Assembly (NCBI RefSeq): GCF_013433315.1
Contig: NZ_WXVV01000031.1
Coordinates: 18,065-82,064, forward strand
Direction of reading: 5' to 3'
Source: Pseudomonas crudilactis
GTDB taxonomy: Bacteria > Pseudomonadota > Gammaproteobacteria > Pseudomonadales > Pseudomonadaceae
DNA length: 64,000 bases
In this document: positions 18,092 through 27,092 of the stretch, piece after piece
Layout of the letters: every line of letters begins with the position of its first letter
How positions within the stretch are numbered: position 1 is the stretch's first letter
The notes under the pieces: model-generated
Seen by the model: only the letters and a program-made list of their open reading frames with translations
Told to the model about the DNA's origin: nothing
Database searches by the model: none
Position numbers and translations under genes: made by a program

Positions 18092-18116
18092 AACCGCCCT
18101 CATTTGGGCGGTTTTT
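18092..18116 (+). terminator. Terminator after katA
   Basis: AACCGCCC pairs with GGGCGGTT around a six-base loop and is followed by T residues. The ferritin gene downstream therefore probably has its own promoter. Confidence 0.88.
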
Positions 18117-18229
18117 GCGTTATTTAGGCTGCTTTTCTCAGAATATCTTCGCTTTTATTGCGTGAAACGGGTGACCTTCCAGTCAGGTTGGTTCAAACTA
18201 CAGACTTTCAAGTAGGGAGATGTAGGGCG

Positions 18230-18697
18230 ATGCAAGGCCACCCAGACGTAATCGATTACCTCAACACGTTGCTGACCGGCGAACTGGCCGCGCGTGATCA
18301 ATATTTCGTTCATTCGCGGATGTATGAGGACTGGGGGTTCACCAAGCTCTACGAGCGAATCAACCACGAGATGGAAGAAGAAGCGGGTCACGCTGATGCT
18401 TTGATGCGCCGGATTCTGATGCTCGAAGGCACGCCGCGCATGCGTCCGGATGATCTGGATGTCGGCACCACTGTGCCGGAGATGCTTGAAGCGGATCTGC
18501 GCCTCGAATACAAAGTTCGCGCTGCCCTGTGCAAAGGCATTGAGCTGTGCGAACAGCACAAGGACTACGTCAGCCGTGAGATCCTGCGGGTTCAGCTCAA
18601 CGACACCGAAGAAGATCACACCTACTGGCTGGAAAAGCAGTTGGGCCTGATCAAGCTGATCGGTCTCGAAAACTACCTGCAATCCCACGCTTCCTGA
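18230..18697 (+). CDS. bfrA: Bacterioferritin-family iron storage protein lacking the haem ligand
   Basis: The 155-residue product forms the ferritin four-helix bundle and stores iron. The diiron ferroxidase ligands are present: Glu18, Glu51, His54, Glu93, Glu127 and His130. The residue aligned with haem-ligating Met52 of E. coli Bfr is Ala52, so haem binding as in classical Bfr is unlikely. The P. aeruginosa gene at this locus was named bfrA and later described as ferritin FtnA, which would fit. The ATG after AGTAGGGAGATGTAGGGCG is used; the open frame further upstream is not protein-like. Confidence 0.93.
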   Translation: MQGHPDVIDYLNTLLTGELAARDQYFVHSRMYEDWGFTKLYERINHEMEEEAGHADALMRRILMLEGTPRMRPDDLDVGTTVPEMLEADLRLEYKVRAALCKGIELCEQHKDYVSREILRVQLNDTEEDHTYWLEKQLGLIKLIGLENYLQSHAS

Positions 18698-18710
18698 TTG
18701 CAATGGATAC

Positions 18711-18750
18711 AAAAAAGCCCCTGTCACTGTTGAAGTGACAGGGGCTTTTT
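18711..18750. terminator. Bidirectional terminator between bfrA and uvrA
   Basis: A 13-bp perfect stem (18716-18728 with 18734-18746) has A residues on its left and T on its right. It can serve both the plus-strand bfrA and the minus-strand uvrA. Confidence 0.92.
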
Positions 18751-18762
18751 CGTGTCAGGCGT

Positions 18763-21597
18763 TTAAGCTCGATCGCGAATCAGCAATGGCTTGAGGTAAT
18801 GACCAGTGTGAGATTGCTTCATCTCGGCCACTTGCTCCGGCGTGCCGGTGGCAATGATCTGGCCACCTTTTGAACCACCTTCCGGCCCTAGATCCACCAG
18901 CCAGTCGGCAGTCTTGATCACATCGAGGTTGTGCTCGATCACCACCACAGTGTTGCCGTGGTCGCGCAGGCGATGCAGTACGTCGAGCAATTGCTGAATA
19001 TCCGCGAAGTGCAAACCGGTGGTTGGCTCATCGAGGATGTACAGGGTCTTGCCGGTATCGCGCTTGGACAGCTCGCGAGACAACTTGACCCGCTGCGCCT
19101 CACCTCCGGACAACGTAGTCGCCGATTGCCCGAGCTTGATGTAAGACAGGCCAACATCCATCAGCGTCTGCAGCTTGCGCGCCAGTGCTGGCACCGCGTC
19201 GAAGAACACCCGGGCTTCCTCGATGGTCATCTCGAGGGTTTCGTGGATGCTCTTGCCCTTGTATTTGATCTCGAGGGTTTCGCGGTTGTAGCGCTTGCTC
19301 TTGCACACATCGCACGGCACGTAGATGTCCGGCAGGAAGTGCATTTCCACCTTGATCAGGCCATCGCCCTGGCAGGCTTCGCAGCGACCACCCTTGACGT
19401 TGAACGAGAAACGCCCCGGGCCATAACCACGGGAGCGAGATTCGGGCACACCGGCGAACAGTTCACGGATCGGTGTAAACAGCCCGGTGTACGTCGCCGG
19501 GTTGGAGCGGGGGGTACGGCCGATCGGGCTCTGGTCGATATCGACGACTTTGTCGAGATGCTCCAGACCTTTGATGCTGTCGTGCGCCGCCGCTTCCAGA
19601 GTGGTCGCGCCGTTGAGAGCCGTGGCGCTCAGCGGGAACAGCGTGTTGTTGATCAGTGTCGACTTGCCCGAGCCGGACACACCGGTGACGCAAGTCAGCA
19701 GGCCGATCGGAATTTCCAGGTCGACATTGCGCAGGTTGTTACCGCGTGCGCCCTTGAGCGACAGGGTCAGCTTCTTGTTGCGTGGCGTACGTTTGGCCGG
19801 CACTTCAATCTTCACTCGGCCCGACAGGTATTTACCAGTCAGGGAATCCGGGTGCGCCATGACTTCGGCCGGAGTACCTTCGGCAACGATCTGCCCACCG
19901 TGGACGCCGGCACCCGGGCCGATATCGACGACATAGTCGGCGAGGCGAATCGCGTCCTCGTCGTGCTCGACCACGATCACGGTATTACCGATGTCACGCA
20001 GGTGCTTGAGCGTGCCAAGCAAGCGGTCGTTGTCACGTTGGTGCAAGCCAATGGACGGTTCATCGAGGATGTACAAAACACCGACGAGGCCCGCACCAAT
20101 CTGGCTGGCCAGACGAATACGTTGTGCTTCACCACCGGACAGCGTGTCAGCGCTGCGATCGAGCGACAGATAATCGAGACCGACGTTGACGAGGAACTGC
20201 AGACGCTCACGGATTTCCTTGAGAATCTTGTCAGCGATCTCGCCGCGACGGCCAGTCATCTTCAGTGCGCCGAAGTACTCGCAAGCATCGCCAATTGGCA
20301 GATTGGTGACGGCCGGCAGGGTCTTCTCGCCCACCCACACATGCCGAGCTTCACGACGCAAACGGGTACCACGGCAATCCGGGCACGATTGAGTGCTGAG
20401 GAACTTTGCCAGTTCTTCGCGCACGCTCGCCGACTCGGTCTCGCGGTAGCGACGCTCCAGGTTCGGCACGATGCCTTCGAACGGGTGCGAGCGTTTGACG
20501 ATGTCGCCACGGTCGTTGAGGTATTTGAAGTCGACGTTCTGCGAGCCGCTGCCATGCAGGATGAATTTCTGCTGATCGGCGGGCAGTTCGTTGAACGGCA
20601 CCTCGAGGCTGAACCCATAGTGCGAGGCCAGTGAGCCCAACATCTGGAAGTAATAGACGTTACGCCTGTCCCAGCCGCGTATCGCGCCTTCGGCCAGCGT
20701 CAGGTCACCGTTGACCAGTCGTTTGATGTCGAAGAACTGCTTCACCCCCAGACCATCGCAAGTCGGGCAGGCGCCGGCCGGGTTGTTGAAGGAAAACAGT
20801 TTCGGCTCAAGTTCGCTGATGGCGTGGCCGCAGATCGGGCAGGCGAAGCGCGCGGAGAAGATCATCTCTTCACCGGGCTCGTCGTCCATCGGCGCAACCA
20901 GTGCAATGCCGTCCGCCAGTTTCAGCGCGGTTTCGAAGGATTCGGCCAGACGCTGCTGAAGATCGGCGCGAACCTTGAAGCGGTCGACGATCACATCGAT
21001 CGAGTGCTTCTTCTGTTTATCCAGTTTTGGCAGCTCGTCGAGTTCGCAGATGCGGCCGTTGACCCGTGCACGAACGAAACCTTGCGCGCGTAGCTCTTCG
21101 AAGACCGAAAGGTGTTCGCCTTTACGCTCGCGAATCACTGGCGCCAGCAACATCAGTTTGCTGCCTTCCGGCTGGGCCAGCACCAGATCGACCATCTGGC
21201 TGACGGTCTGCGCCTCCAGTGGAATGTCGTGATCCGGGCATCGCGGCGTACCGACGCGTGCATAAAGCAAGCGCAGATAATCGTAGATTTCGGTAATGGT
21301 GCCGACCGTGGAACGCGGGTTGTGCGAGGTCGACTTCTGTTCGATGGAGATCGCCGGCGACAGGCCTTCGATGGTGTCGACGTCGGGTTTTTCCATCATC
21401 GACAGGAACTGGCGGGCGTAGGCCGACAGCGATTCGACATAGCGGCGCTGACCTTCGGCGTACAACGTATCGAAGGCCAGGGACGACTTGCCGGATCCGG
21501 ACAGGCCGGTGATGACGATCAGTTTGTCCCGTGGCAGGGTCAGGTCGATGTTCTTCAGGTTGTGGGTACGGGCCCCACGTATCAGGATCTTGTCCAA
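18763..21597 (-). CDS. uvrA: UvrA, excinuclease ABC subunit A
   Basis: UvrA is the damage-recognition ATPase of nucleotide excision repair. It loads UvrB on distorted DNA. The 944-residue product has two ABC modules: Walker A GLSGSGKSS near the N-terminus and GVSGSGKST in the second half, and two signatures LSGGEAQRI and LSGGEAQRV. Zinc modules are seen as CPICGH/CPTCDG and CEACQG/CDVCKS. The start is a TTG giving MDKILIRGARTHNLKNI. The frame stays open to an ATG 24 codons further out, but those residues do not match UvrA. No LexA-type CTG-N10-CAG site was seen upstream. Confidence 0.97.
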   Translation of the reverse strand: MDKILIRGARTHNLKNIDLTLPRDKLIVITGLSGSGKSSLAFDTLYAEGQRRYVESLSAYARQFLSMMEKPDVDTIEGLSPAISIEQKSTSHNPRSTVGTITEIYDYLRLLYARVGTPRCPDHDIPLEAQTVSQMVDLVLAQPEGSKLMLLAPVIRERKGEHLSVFEELRAQGFVRARVNGRICELDELPKLDKQKKHSIDVIVDRFKVRADLQQRLAESFETALKLADGIALVAPMDDEPGEEMIFSARFACPICGHAISELEPKLFSFNNPAGACPTCDGLGVKQFFDIKRLVNGDLTLAEGAIRGWDRRNVYYFQMLGSLASHYGFSLEVPFNELPADQQKFILHGSGSQNVDFKYLNDRGDIVKRSHPFEGIVPNLERRYRETESASVREELAKFLSTQSCPDCRGTRLRREARHVWVGEKTLPAVTNLPIGDACEYFGALKMTGRRGEIADKILKEIRERLQFLVNVGLDYLSLDRSADTLSGGEAQRIRLASQIGAGLVGVLYILDEPSIGLHQRDNDRLLGTLKHLRDIGNTVIVVEHDEDAIRLADYVVDIGPGAGVHGGQIVAEGTPAEVMAHPDSLTGKYLSGRVKIEVPAKRTPRNKKLTLSLKGARGNNLRNVDLEIPIGLLTCVTGVSGSGKSTLINNTLFPLSATALNGATTLEAAAHDSIKGLEHLDKVVDIDQSPIGRTPRSNPATYTGLFTPIRELFAGVPESRSRGYGPGRFSFNVKGGRCEACQGDGLIKVEMHFLPDIYVPCDVCKSKRYNRETLEIKYKGKSIHETLEMTIEEARVFFDAVPALARKLQTLMDVGLSYIKLGQSATTLSGGEAQRVKLSRELSKRDTGKTLYILDEPTTGLHFADIQQLLDVLHRLRDHGNTVVVIEHNLDVIKTADWLVDLGPEGGSKGGQIIATGTPEQVAEMKQSHTGHYLKPLLIRDRA

Positions 21598-21788
21598 AGT
21601 GGCCTCGCTCGGCGGGCGTCGAAAACGTAGGAGTATACGGGCAAATACTGGATGGATGCACACTATCAAACGAAGGGTTTTTTGCCCCGAATGAAGAGAG
21701 TTTCATCTATACGCGTCAAAGCGTCGCGATATACCCCGTCTTCCGATGGGACTGGTAGAATCGCCGCCGGTTCACACGAGGTTTTTCC

Positions 21789-23186
21789 ATGCACGATCCC
21801 CACAGCGAACGCATGAGTGGCAGCGAGACCCGCGCGGCGAGCGGTCTGGCCCTGGTGTTCGCCTTCCGTATGCTTGGCATGTTCATGGTGTTGCCGGTAC
21901 TGGCGACCTACGGCATGGATCTGGCAGGCGCGACCCCGGCCCTGATCGGCTTGGCTATCGGCGCTTACGGCCTGACCCAGGCGATTTTCCAGATTCCGTT
22001 CGGGATCATTTCCGACCGCATTGGCCGTCGTCCGGTGATTTACCTCGGGCTGATCGTCTTTGCCCTCGGCAGTGTGCTGGCATCTCAGGCCGACTCGATC
22101 TGGGGCGTTATCGCCGGGAGGATCCTGCAAGGTGCCGGGGCCATTTCCGCTGCGGTCATGGCGCTGCTTTCCGACCTGACCCGCGAGCAGCATCGCACCA
22201 AAGCAATGGCAATGATCGGTATGACGATTGGTCTGTCGTTCGCCGTGGCCATGGTGGTCGGGCCGTTGTTGACCCGTGCTTTCGGGCTCTCTGGATTGTT
22301 CCTCGCCACCGGCGGTATGGCGCTGGTGGGCATCGTCATCGTGATGTTCATGGTGCCGAAATCCACCGGGCCGTTGACTCATCGCGAGTCTGGCGTGGCG
22401 CGTCAGGCTTTGATGCCGACGCTCAAGCATCCTGACCTGTTGCGCCTCGATCTGGGCATCTTTGTGTTACATGCCATGTTGATGTCGAGCTTCGTTGCGT
22501 TGCCCCTGGCGCTGGTGGAAAAAGCCGGTTTGCCCAAGGAACAGCACTGGTGGGTTTACCTCACCGCACTGCTGATTTCGTTCTTCGCCATGATCCCGTT
22601 CATCATTTATGGCGAGAAGAAACGCAAAATGAAACGAGTTTTGCTCGGCGCCGTCATGACGCTGATGCTGACTGAGCTATTCTTCTGGCAGTTCGGCGAC
22701 AGCCTGCGGGCTCTGGTGATCGGCACGGTGGTGTTCTTCACCGCGTTCAATCTGCTGGAGGCTTCATTGCCGTCGTTGATCAGCAAGGTTTCACCGGCGG
22801 GCGGGAAGGGCACGGCCATGGGCGTGTATTCCACCAGCCAGTTCCTCGGTTCGGCACTCGGCGGGATCCTCGGCGGCTGGTTGTTTCAGCATGGCGGTCT
22901 GTCGGTTGTGTTCCTTGGATGTGCCGGGCTGGCTGCACTTTGGTTGGCCTTTGCTGTTACCATGCGTGAACCTCCCTACGTGACGAGCCTGCGCTTGCCG
23001 TTGTCGCCCGAGGCGATCCGCGAAGCGGGTCTGGTCGAGCGCCTCAAGGCCCTCGTAGGGGTAACCGATGCAGTGATAGTTGCTGACGAAGCGGCTGTTT
23101 ACATCAAACTGGACAAAGAATTAGTGGATCGCGACACCCTCGAACGCCTGGTGAACAACCCGGCCGGGGCTGCTTGCGAAGCCTAG
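21789..23186 (+). CDS. MFS transporter of the YajR type with C-terminal YAM domain
   Basis: This 465-residue inner-membrane protein has about twelve hydrophobic segments (residues 15-390) and the MFS motif A DRIGRRPVI after the second. After the last membrane segment comes a soluble domain of about 65 residues (from YVTSLRLPLSPEAIREAG on). It looks like the ferredoxin-like YAM domain of E. coli YajR. The substrate is unknown. It is divergent from uvrA and followed by ssb nine bases later, an arrangement conserved in Pseudomonas. Confidence 0.85.
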   Translation: MHDPHSERMSGSETRAASGLALVFAFRMLGMFMVLPVLATYGMDLAGATPALIGLAIGAYGLTQAIFQIPFGIISDRIGRRPVIYLGLIVFALGSVLASQADSIWGVIAGRILQGAGAISAAVMALLSDLTREQHRTKAMAMIGMTIGLSFAVAMVVGPLLTRAFGLSGLFLATGGMALVGIVIVMFMVPKSTGPLTHRESGVARQALMPTLKHPDLLRLDLGIFVLHAMLMSSFVALPLALVEKAGLPKEQHWWVYLTALLISFFAMIPFIIYGEKKRKMKRVLLGAVMTLMLTELFFWQFGDSLRALVIGTVVFFTAFNLLEASLPSLISKVSPAGGKGTAMGVYSTSQFLGSALGGILGGWLFQHGGLSVVFLGCAGLAALWLAFAVTMREPPYVTSLRLPLSPEAIREAGLVERLKALVGVTDAVIVADEAAVYIKLDKELVDRDTLERLVNNPAGAACEA

Positions 23187-23195
23187 GAGAACGTT

Positions 23196-23720
23196 ATGGC
23201 CCGTGGGGTTAACAAAGTCATATTGGTCGGCACTTGCGGCCAGGATCCCGAAGTTCGCTACCTGCCTAACGGTAACGCCGTGACCAACCTGAGTCTGGCC
23301 ACCAGCGAACAGTGGACCGACAAGCAAACCGGTCAGAAGGTCGAGAAGACCGAGTGGCACCGTGTTTCGATGTTTGGCAAGGTTGCCGAAATCGCCGGCG
23401 AATACCTGCGCAAGGGTTCGCAGGTCTACATCGAAGGCAAGCTGCAGACCCGCGAGTGGGAAAAAGACGGTATCAAGCGTTACACCACCGAAATCGTGGT
23501 CGACATGCAAGGCACCATGCAACTGCTCGGCGGCCGTCCACAACAGGGCGACCAACAAGGCGGTGGCAACAACTACCAGCAGTCCGCTCCGGCCCCACGC
23601 CAGCAGGCGCCACGTCCGCAGCAGTCGGCTCCACAGCAGCGTTCGGCCCCGGCCCCACAGCAGGCCGCACCGCAACCGGCTCCGGATTTCGACAGCTTTG
23701 ATGACGATATTCCGTTCTGA
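23196..23720 (+). CDS. ssb: Single-stranded DNA-binding protein
   Basis: SSB coats single-stranded DNA in replication and repair. The 174-residue product has an OB fold (ARGVNKVILVGTCGQDPEVR to about residue 112), a Gln/Pro/Ala-rich disordered linker and the acidic tip DFDSFDDDIPF, which binds partner proteins. TAGGAG lies before the ATG. It probably has a promoter inside or before the MFS gene. Confidence 0.97.
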   Translation: MARGVNKVILVGTCGQDPEVRYLPNGNAVTNLSLATSEQWTDKQTGQKVEKTEWHRVSMFGKVAEIAGEYLRKGSQVYIEGKLQTREWEKDGIKRYTTEIVVDMQGTMQLLGGRPQQGDQQGGGNNYQQSAPAPRQQAPRPQQSAPQQRSAPAPQQAAPQPAPDFDSFDDDIPF

Positions 23721-23744
23721 TTCGCTGCTGTAACCGCCGCAAAT

Positions 23745-23778
23745 AAAAAGGCCCGTCGCTTAAACGACGGGCCTTTTT
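23745..23778. terminator. Terminator after ssb
   Basis: A 14-bp perfect stem AAAAAGGCCCGTCG / CGACGGGCCTTTTT with a six-base loop. It has A and T flanks and could work in both directions. Confidence 0.92.
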
Positions 23779-23813
23779 GTTGGGCAAAAAACTTATGGTC
23801 ATCCCCGATCAAC

Positions 23814-23904
23814 TGTAGGAGCGAGCCTGCTCGCGAAGGCGTCAGATCAGATAAAGCAGTCGTTTAATGACAATCCGCTTTCGCGAGCAGGCTCGCTCCC
23901 ACAA
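23814..23904. repeat. REPIN, GTAGGAGCGAGC..TTCGCGAGC pair
   Basis: Two REP sequences in inverted order (TGTAGGAGCGAGCCTGCTCG and CGAGCAGGCTCGCTCCCACA) enclose a spacer of about 40 bases. It lies between ssb and the minus-strand amidoligase gene. Confidence 0.9.
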
Positions 23905-23915
23905 GGATCTGTGGT

Positions 23916-25073
23916 TCAGTCGAGGATCAGGTGCGGCAGGAAGCGGCTCGAATCCTTGGTGATCAGACTGTTGTCTTCCCGCACCCCAATCCCTGCAGCC
24001 TGATCGCCGATCACCCAAGAGCCAATCAGCGTGTAGCTGTCGCCAAACTTTGGCAGCGGCGCAAATTCCTGCAGGATAAACGGCGCATCCGTGTAGGGGC
24101 CGTCCTCTTTGACGGTCAGACCGTCAGCCGTTTGCAGCTCAATGTTGGCGCCTTCCCGGGAAAAGTACGGCTTGCGTACCCAGCCTTTGGGCACTGCATT
24201 GGCTGGATCCAGATCAAGATGCGCCGCCAGCAGATTTGGATGGCCCTTGTGCATTTCCCACAGCAAGGGTAGCGCGCCCTTGTTCGACAGGATCGCTTTC
24301 CATGCCGGCTCGAAAAATTGCGTACCACACTCGGCAATTGCCGCCCCGAACGGCTCGTGAAAGATGAATTCCCAGGCATGCAGTTTGAACAGGTGCGGGA
24401 TCCAGCGATCTTCCAGGTCGACAAAACGACCTTCAGACGTCAAACCGATGTCTTCAATATCGATGTGCCGCGACTCGATGCCGACCTTCTCGGCGATCAG
24501 GCGCAGGTAATCCGTGGTGCCCTTGTCTTCGACGGAGTCTTTCATCGAGGCGAAGTAGAACGGCCGCTTCAGCTGTAATTCGGCGAAGGCTCGATGCAAT
24601 TGGGTGTCGATGCTGTTGAACTGGTCGGCACGACGCGGCAGCGTGCCGCGCTCGATGCATTGTTCCAGCCAGCCCCATTGAAACGCCGCTGCTTCGTAAA
24701 GGCTGGTCGGCGTGTCGTAGTTGAGCTCCAGCAGTTTCGCCGGGCCGTTGCCGGTGTAGGAAAAGTCCATGCGCCCGTACAGATGCGGATGACCTTCCAG
24801 CCAGGAAGTGCGGATCATGTCGTAGTACGCCGGCGGGATGCTCAGGCGATCCAGCAGTTCTTCGCTGTGTACCACGCGATCGACCAGGTCCATGCACATC
24901 TCATGCAGTTCGGTGGTCGGGTCTTCAAGATCGTTTTCGATCTGCGCGAGCGTGAACTGGTAGTACGCGCTTTCGTCCCAGTACGGCTCGTCGTCGATGG
25001 TGTGGAACATGAAGCCGAGGCTCTCGGCAGTCTGTTTCCAGTCAGGCCGCTCGGCGCATAGGATCTTCTTCAT
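23916..25073 (-). CDS. yjfC: ATP-grasp amidoligase, glutathionylspermidine synthase-like (YjfC/YgiC)
   Basis: The 385-residue product belongs to the glutathionylspermidine synthase-like ATP-grasp family (E. coli YgiC and YjfC), but lacks the amidase half of true Gsp synthetase. Visible features are ELNYDTPTSLYEAAAFQWGW near residues 115-135, KPYFSREG around 305 and the C-terminal GSWVIGDQAAGIGVREDN. The family ligates an amine to a carboxylate using ATP. The real substrate is unknown. The start MKKILCAERPDW is used, 15 codons inside the open frame. It begins two bases after the DUF1190 gene stop. Confidence 0.85.
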   Translation of the reverse strand: MKKILCAERPDWKQTAESLGFMFHTIDDEPYWDESAYYQFTLAQIENDLEDPTTELHEMCMDLVDRVVHSEELLDRLSIPPAYYDMIRTSWLEGHPHLYGRMDFSYTGNGPAKLLELNYDTPTSLYEAAAFQWGWLEQCIERGTLPRRADQFNSIDTQLHRAFAELQLKRPFYFASMKDSVEDKGTTDYLRLIAEKVGIESRHIDIEDIGLTSEGRFVDLEDRWIPHLFKLHAWEFIFHEPFGAAIAECGTQFFEPAWKAILSNKGALPLLWEMHKGHPNLLAAHLDLDPANAVPKGWVRKPYFSREGANIELQTADGLTVKEDGPYTDAPFILQEFAPLPKFGDSYTLIGSWVIGDQAAGIGVREDNSLITKDSSRFLPHLILD

Positions 25074-25075
25074 TG

Positions 25076-25771
25076 TCAGCTGCTCGAACGACCGGAACTG
25101 CTGCCCCAGCCACCCCAACCGCTACGGGCGCTGGATTGGCTGCCGAAGCCGCCGCGTGACGTCGAAGAAGCCACGTTGACCGGTTTGCTTTTGCTGCTTT
25201 CGTAATCCGTTTGGCTGCGCGTCGTGGTGTCGGCTCTGCGGTACTGCGTCGAGGTGTTGTATGGCTGGCGCGTTTCGCGATCGCGGTAAACCGTGCGTTC
25301 GGCGTTGTTGCTCATCGCATTGCCGATCAGCCAGCCGGTCAGCCAGCCATTTCCGCCACCGCCACCACCGCTGGAGACGTGCGAAGTGCTTTGCACATTC
25401 TGCGCCGTTGCATTAGCGACGGGCATCTGCGCATCAGCGATGGCGTCGAGGTTCTGCGCCGATTCACCTTCCTGCGGCACTTTGAAGCCACCGAGTTTCG
25501 GCACGAAGCGGCCGTCGGAGTTTTTCTGGCACCAGTCAGCGGCAAAGTCCGCGTCGCACTTGGCCTTGTCGTCATACGCCGGGGCAATGCGCCGGTGTTC
25601 GGTCAGGGCGGCGACGTAGGCGTTGGAGCAGACATCGGCGGCCACTTCGGCGTCGACACACTGTTCCACATTCTGGAAATTGCGTGGTTGATCTGCGGCT
25701 GTCGCCTGGCCGGAAATGGCCATGGCCACCGAGGCGGCGAGGGACAACTGAACGTATTTGCTGCGTTTCAT
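25076..25771 (-). CDS. yjfM: DUF1190 exported protein (YjfM/YgiB)
   Basis: The 231-residue product has a signal peptide (basic MKRSKY, hydrophobic stretch, cleavage after GQATA). A domain with paired cysteines follows (VEQCVDAEVAADVC, KCDADFAADWCQK), as in DUF1190/YgiB. After residue 135 it is glycine- and serine-rich low-complexity sequence. It is probably periplasmic or outer-membrane. The function is unknown. The family is nearly always next to the YgiC/YjfC amidoligase, as here. Confidence 0.82.
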   Translation of the reverse strand: MKRSKYVQLSLAASVAMAISGQATAADQPRNFQNVEQCVDAEVAADVCSNAYVAALTEHRRIAPAYDDKAKCDADFAADWCQKNSDGRFVPKLGGFKVPQEGESAQNLDAIADAQMPVANATAQNVQSTSHVSSGGGGGGNGWLTGWLIGNAMSNNAERTVYRDRETRQPYNTSTQYRRADTTTRSQTDYESSKSKPVNVASSTSRGGFGSQSSARSGWGGWGSSSGRSSS

Positions 25772-25788
25772 CTAGGGCTTCCTGCCGA

Positions 25789-26214
25789 TCAGTTGGACGG
25801 TGTCATGCACGCCGCGTTGAGCATACCGACGCTGATCGCGACCGCAGCAACGTAGATGCCGGAGGCGATTTCACCGTTGGCGATGCGCTGGGACGTGCCT
25901 TTGAGCACCAGGCCCGTGGCGAGGAACGCCAGCAGTTGCACGACGGCGGCAATCACGGCCCAGAGCACGAAGTCGAGGACGTTGACCGAAAACGCAATCA
26001 CGTTACTGGCCGGAATCGCGAAGCCGATAATCGCGCCGGCCAAGGCGATGGCGGCGGCTACGTTGCCGGAGCGAATCAGCTCAAACTCCTTGTGCGGCGT
26101 GATGCGCGTATAGACAAATTGAAACAGCATGAACAGCAGTACGGCGCCGATGAGGTAGACGACGAAACCGACCAGCGCGGTTTTGTTCAGGGAAACGGCC
26201 AGCACTTCCAGCAT
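25789..26214 (-). CDS. yjfL: DUF350 membrane protein (YjfL)
   Basis: The 141-residue product has four hydrophobic segments and the DUF350 pattern, including AAAIALAGAIIGFAIPAS and VVQLLAFLATGLVL. It is an inner-membrane protein of unknown function. It lies 17 bases before the DUF1190 gene in a tight operon. Confidence 0.83.
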   Translation of the reverse strand: MLEVLAVSLNKTALVGFVVYLIGAVLLFMLFQFVYTRITPHKEFELIRSGNVAAAIALAGAIIGFAIPASNVIAFSVNVLDFVLWAVIAAVVQLLAFLATGLVLKGTSQRIANGEIASGIYVAAVAISVGMLNAACMTPSN

Positions 26215-26229
26215 GAAAAACTTCCTTTT

Positions 26230-26880
26230 TTAAATGGTGCTCAGATCTGTCGTGTACAGCGAAATGCCCAGCGAGGTGCTCAGGCTGACGGTGCCTTCTT
26301 CATCCTGTTCGACGGAGAACAGCAGCAGTTCGCGGCGATCGGTCAGGCCGGTCTCGCGCGCGTAAAGCATTGAGTGGTGTTCGATGGTGTAGCTTTCGTC
26401 CGGATTGACCACTTGTTCGGTCATCGGTACCAATTCGGTCTGGCCTTGTTCAGTGCCCCACTCGCGGGTGTATTCGACACCGCCGTGGTTGTAACCGGGT
26501 AAGCCGATCTGGCTGTTGGGGCCGGCCAGGCGCTGCAGTTCGGCGTCACTGTTGACCGTCACGTAACTGAGGTAGTTGAACAGGGTGACCGATTCGATCT
26601 GATCGTCACCGGTGACGTGGATCTGTAGCCAGAAATCCTCGTCATTCATGTAATAGCGGTGCAGTTTGTTGGACTGGCCGAGATCGACCCAGCCGTGGCT
26701 CCAGATCGCCTGATCGAAGGGCACCCGCACCGTGGTCGAACCATCGAGCAACAGCGCCAGCGTCGTATCGAACCTGACGGCTTTGCCCTGGGCCATGCCG
26801 AGTGGGCCACTGGCAACGGTCGGTGTTGGCGCAGCGGTCTGCCAGTTGCTGGTGCCCAGCAAGTCTTTAAACCATCCCAT
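26230..26880 (-). CDS. yjfK: DUF2491 protein (YjfK)
   Basis: The 216-residue soluble protein matches the DUF2491/YjfK family in size and in its place in the operon. Features are an acidic, aromatic-rich body (HRYYMNDEDFWLQIHVTGDD) and the segment GYNHGGVEYTREWG. No catalytic motif is apparent. A REPIN separates it from the PspA-like gene upstream. Confidence 0.8.
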   Translation of the reverse strand: MGWFKDLLGTSNWQTAAPTPTVASGPLGMAQGKAVRFDTTLALLLDGSTTVRVPFDQAIWSHGWVDLGQSNKLHRYYMNDEDFWLQIHVTGDDQIESVTLFNYLSYVTVNSDAELQRLAGPNSQIGLPGYNHGGVEYTREWGTEQGQTELVPMTEQVVNPDESYTIEHHSMLYARETGLTDRRELLLFSVEQDEEGTVSLSTSLGISLYTTDLSTI

Positions 26881-26986
26881 GGGTACGTTCCTTGAAGCGG
26901 GTGGAGGTGTTCGTCGGCGAAAAAAACGTGGCTAGTGTACCGGGCGAACCGGTGAACAGGCAGAAGGATTTTTACGCCGCAAACCG

Positions 26987-27076
26987 TGTGGGAGCGAGCC
27001 TGTTCGCGAAGAGGGCGTGTCAGTCAACATTGATGTTGACTGATACGACGCTTTCGCGAGCAGGCTCGCTCCCACA
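26987..27076. repeat. REPIN inside the yjf operon
   Basis: GTGTGGGAGCGAGCCTG and CAGGCTCGCTCCCACA form an inverted pair with a 40-odd base spacer. The spacer holds its own inverted repeat (CAGTCAACAT / ATGTTGACTG). It sits between the PspA-like and DUF2491 genes. Confidence 0.92.
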
Positions 27077-27092
27077 GGTTTTTTGCCCCGCG

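Noticed and set aside
18931..20634. 567-codon plus-strand open frame inside uvrA
   Set aside because: It is antisense to a certain gene in a GC-rich genome, where such frames are common, and its translation has no recognisable family.
21598..21788. SOS (LexA) box between uvrA and the MFS gene
   Set aside because: The only near candidates (CTGGATGGATGCACAC and CTGGTAGAATCGCCGC) lack the required CAG half. No CTG-N10-CAG was found.
25211..26373. Plus-strand open frames opposite the DUF1190 and DUF350 genes
   Set aside because: The minus-strand genes have family matches, signal peptide or membrane segments and close operon spacing. The opposite frames have none of these.
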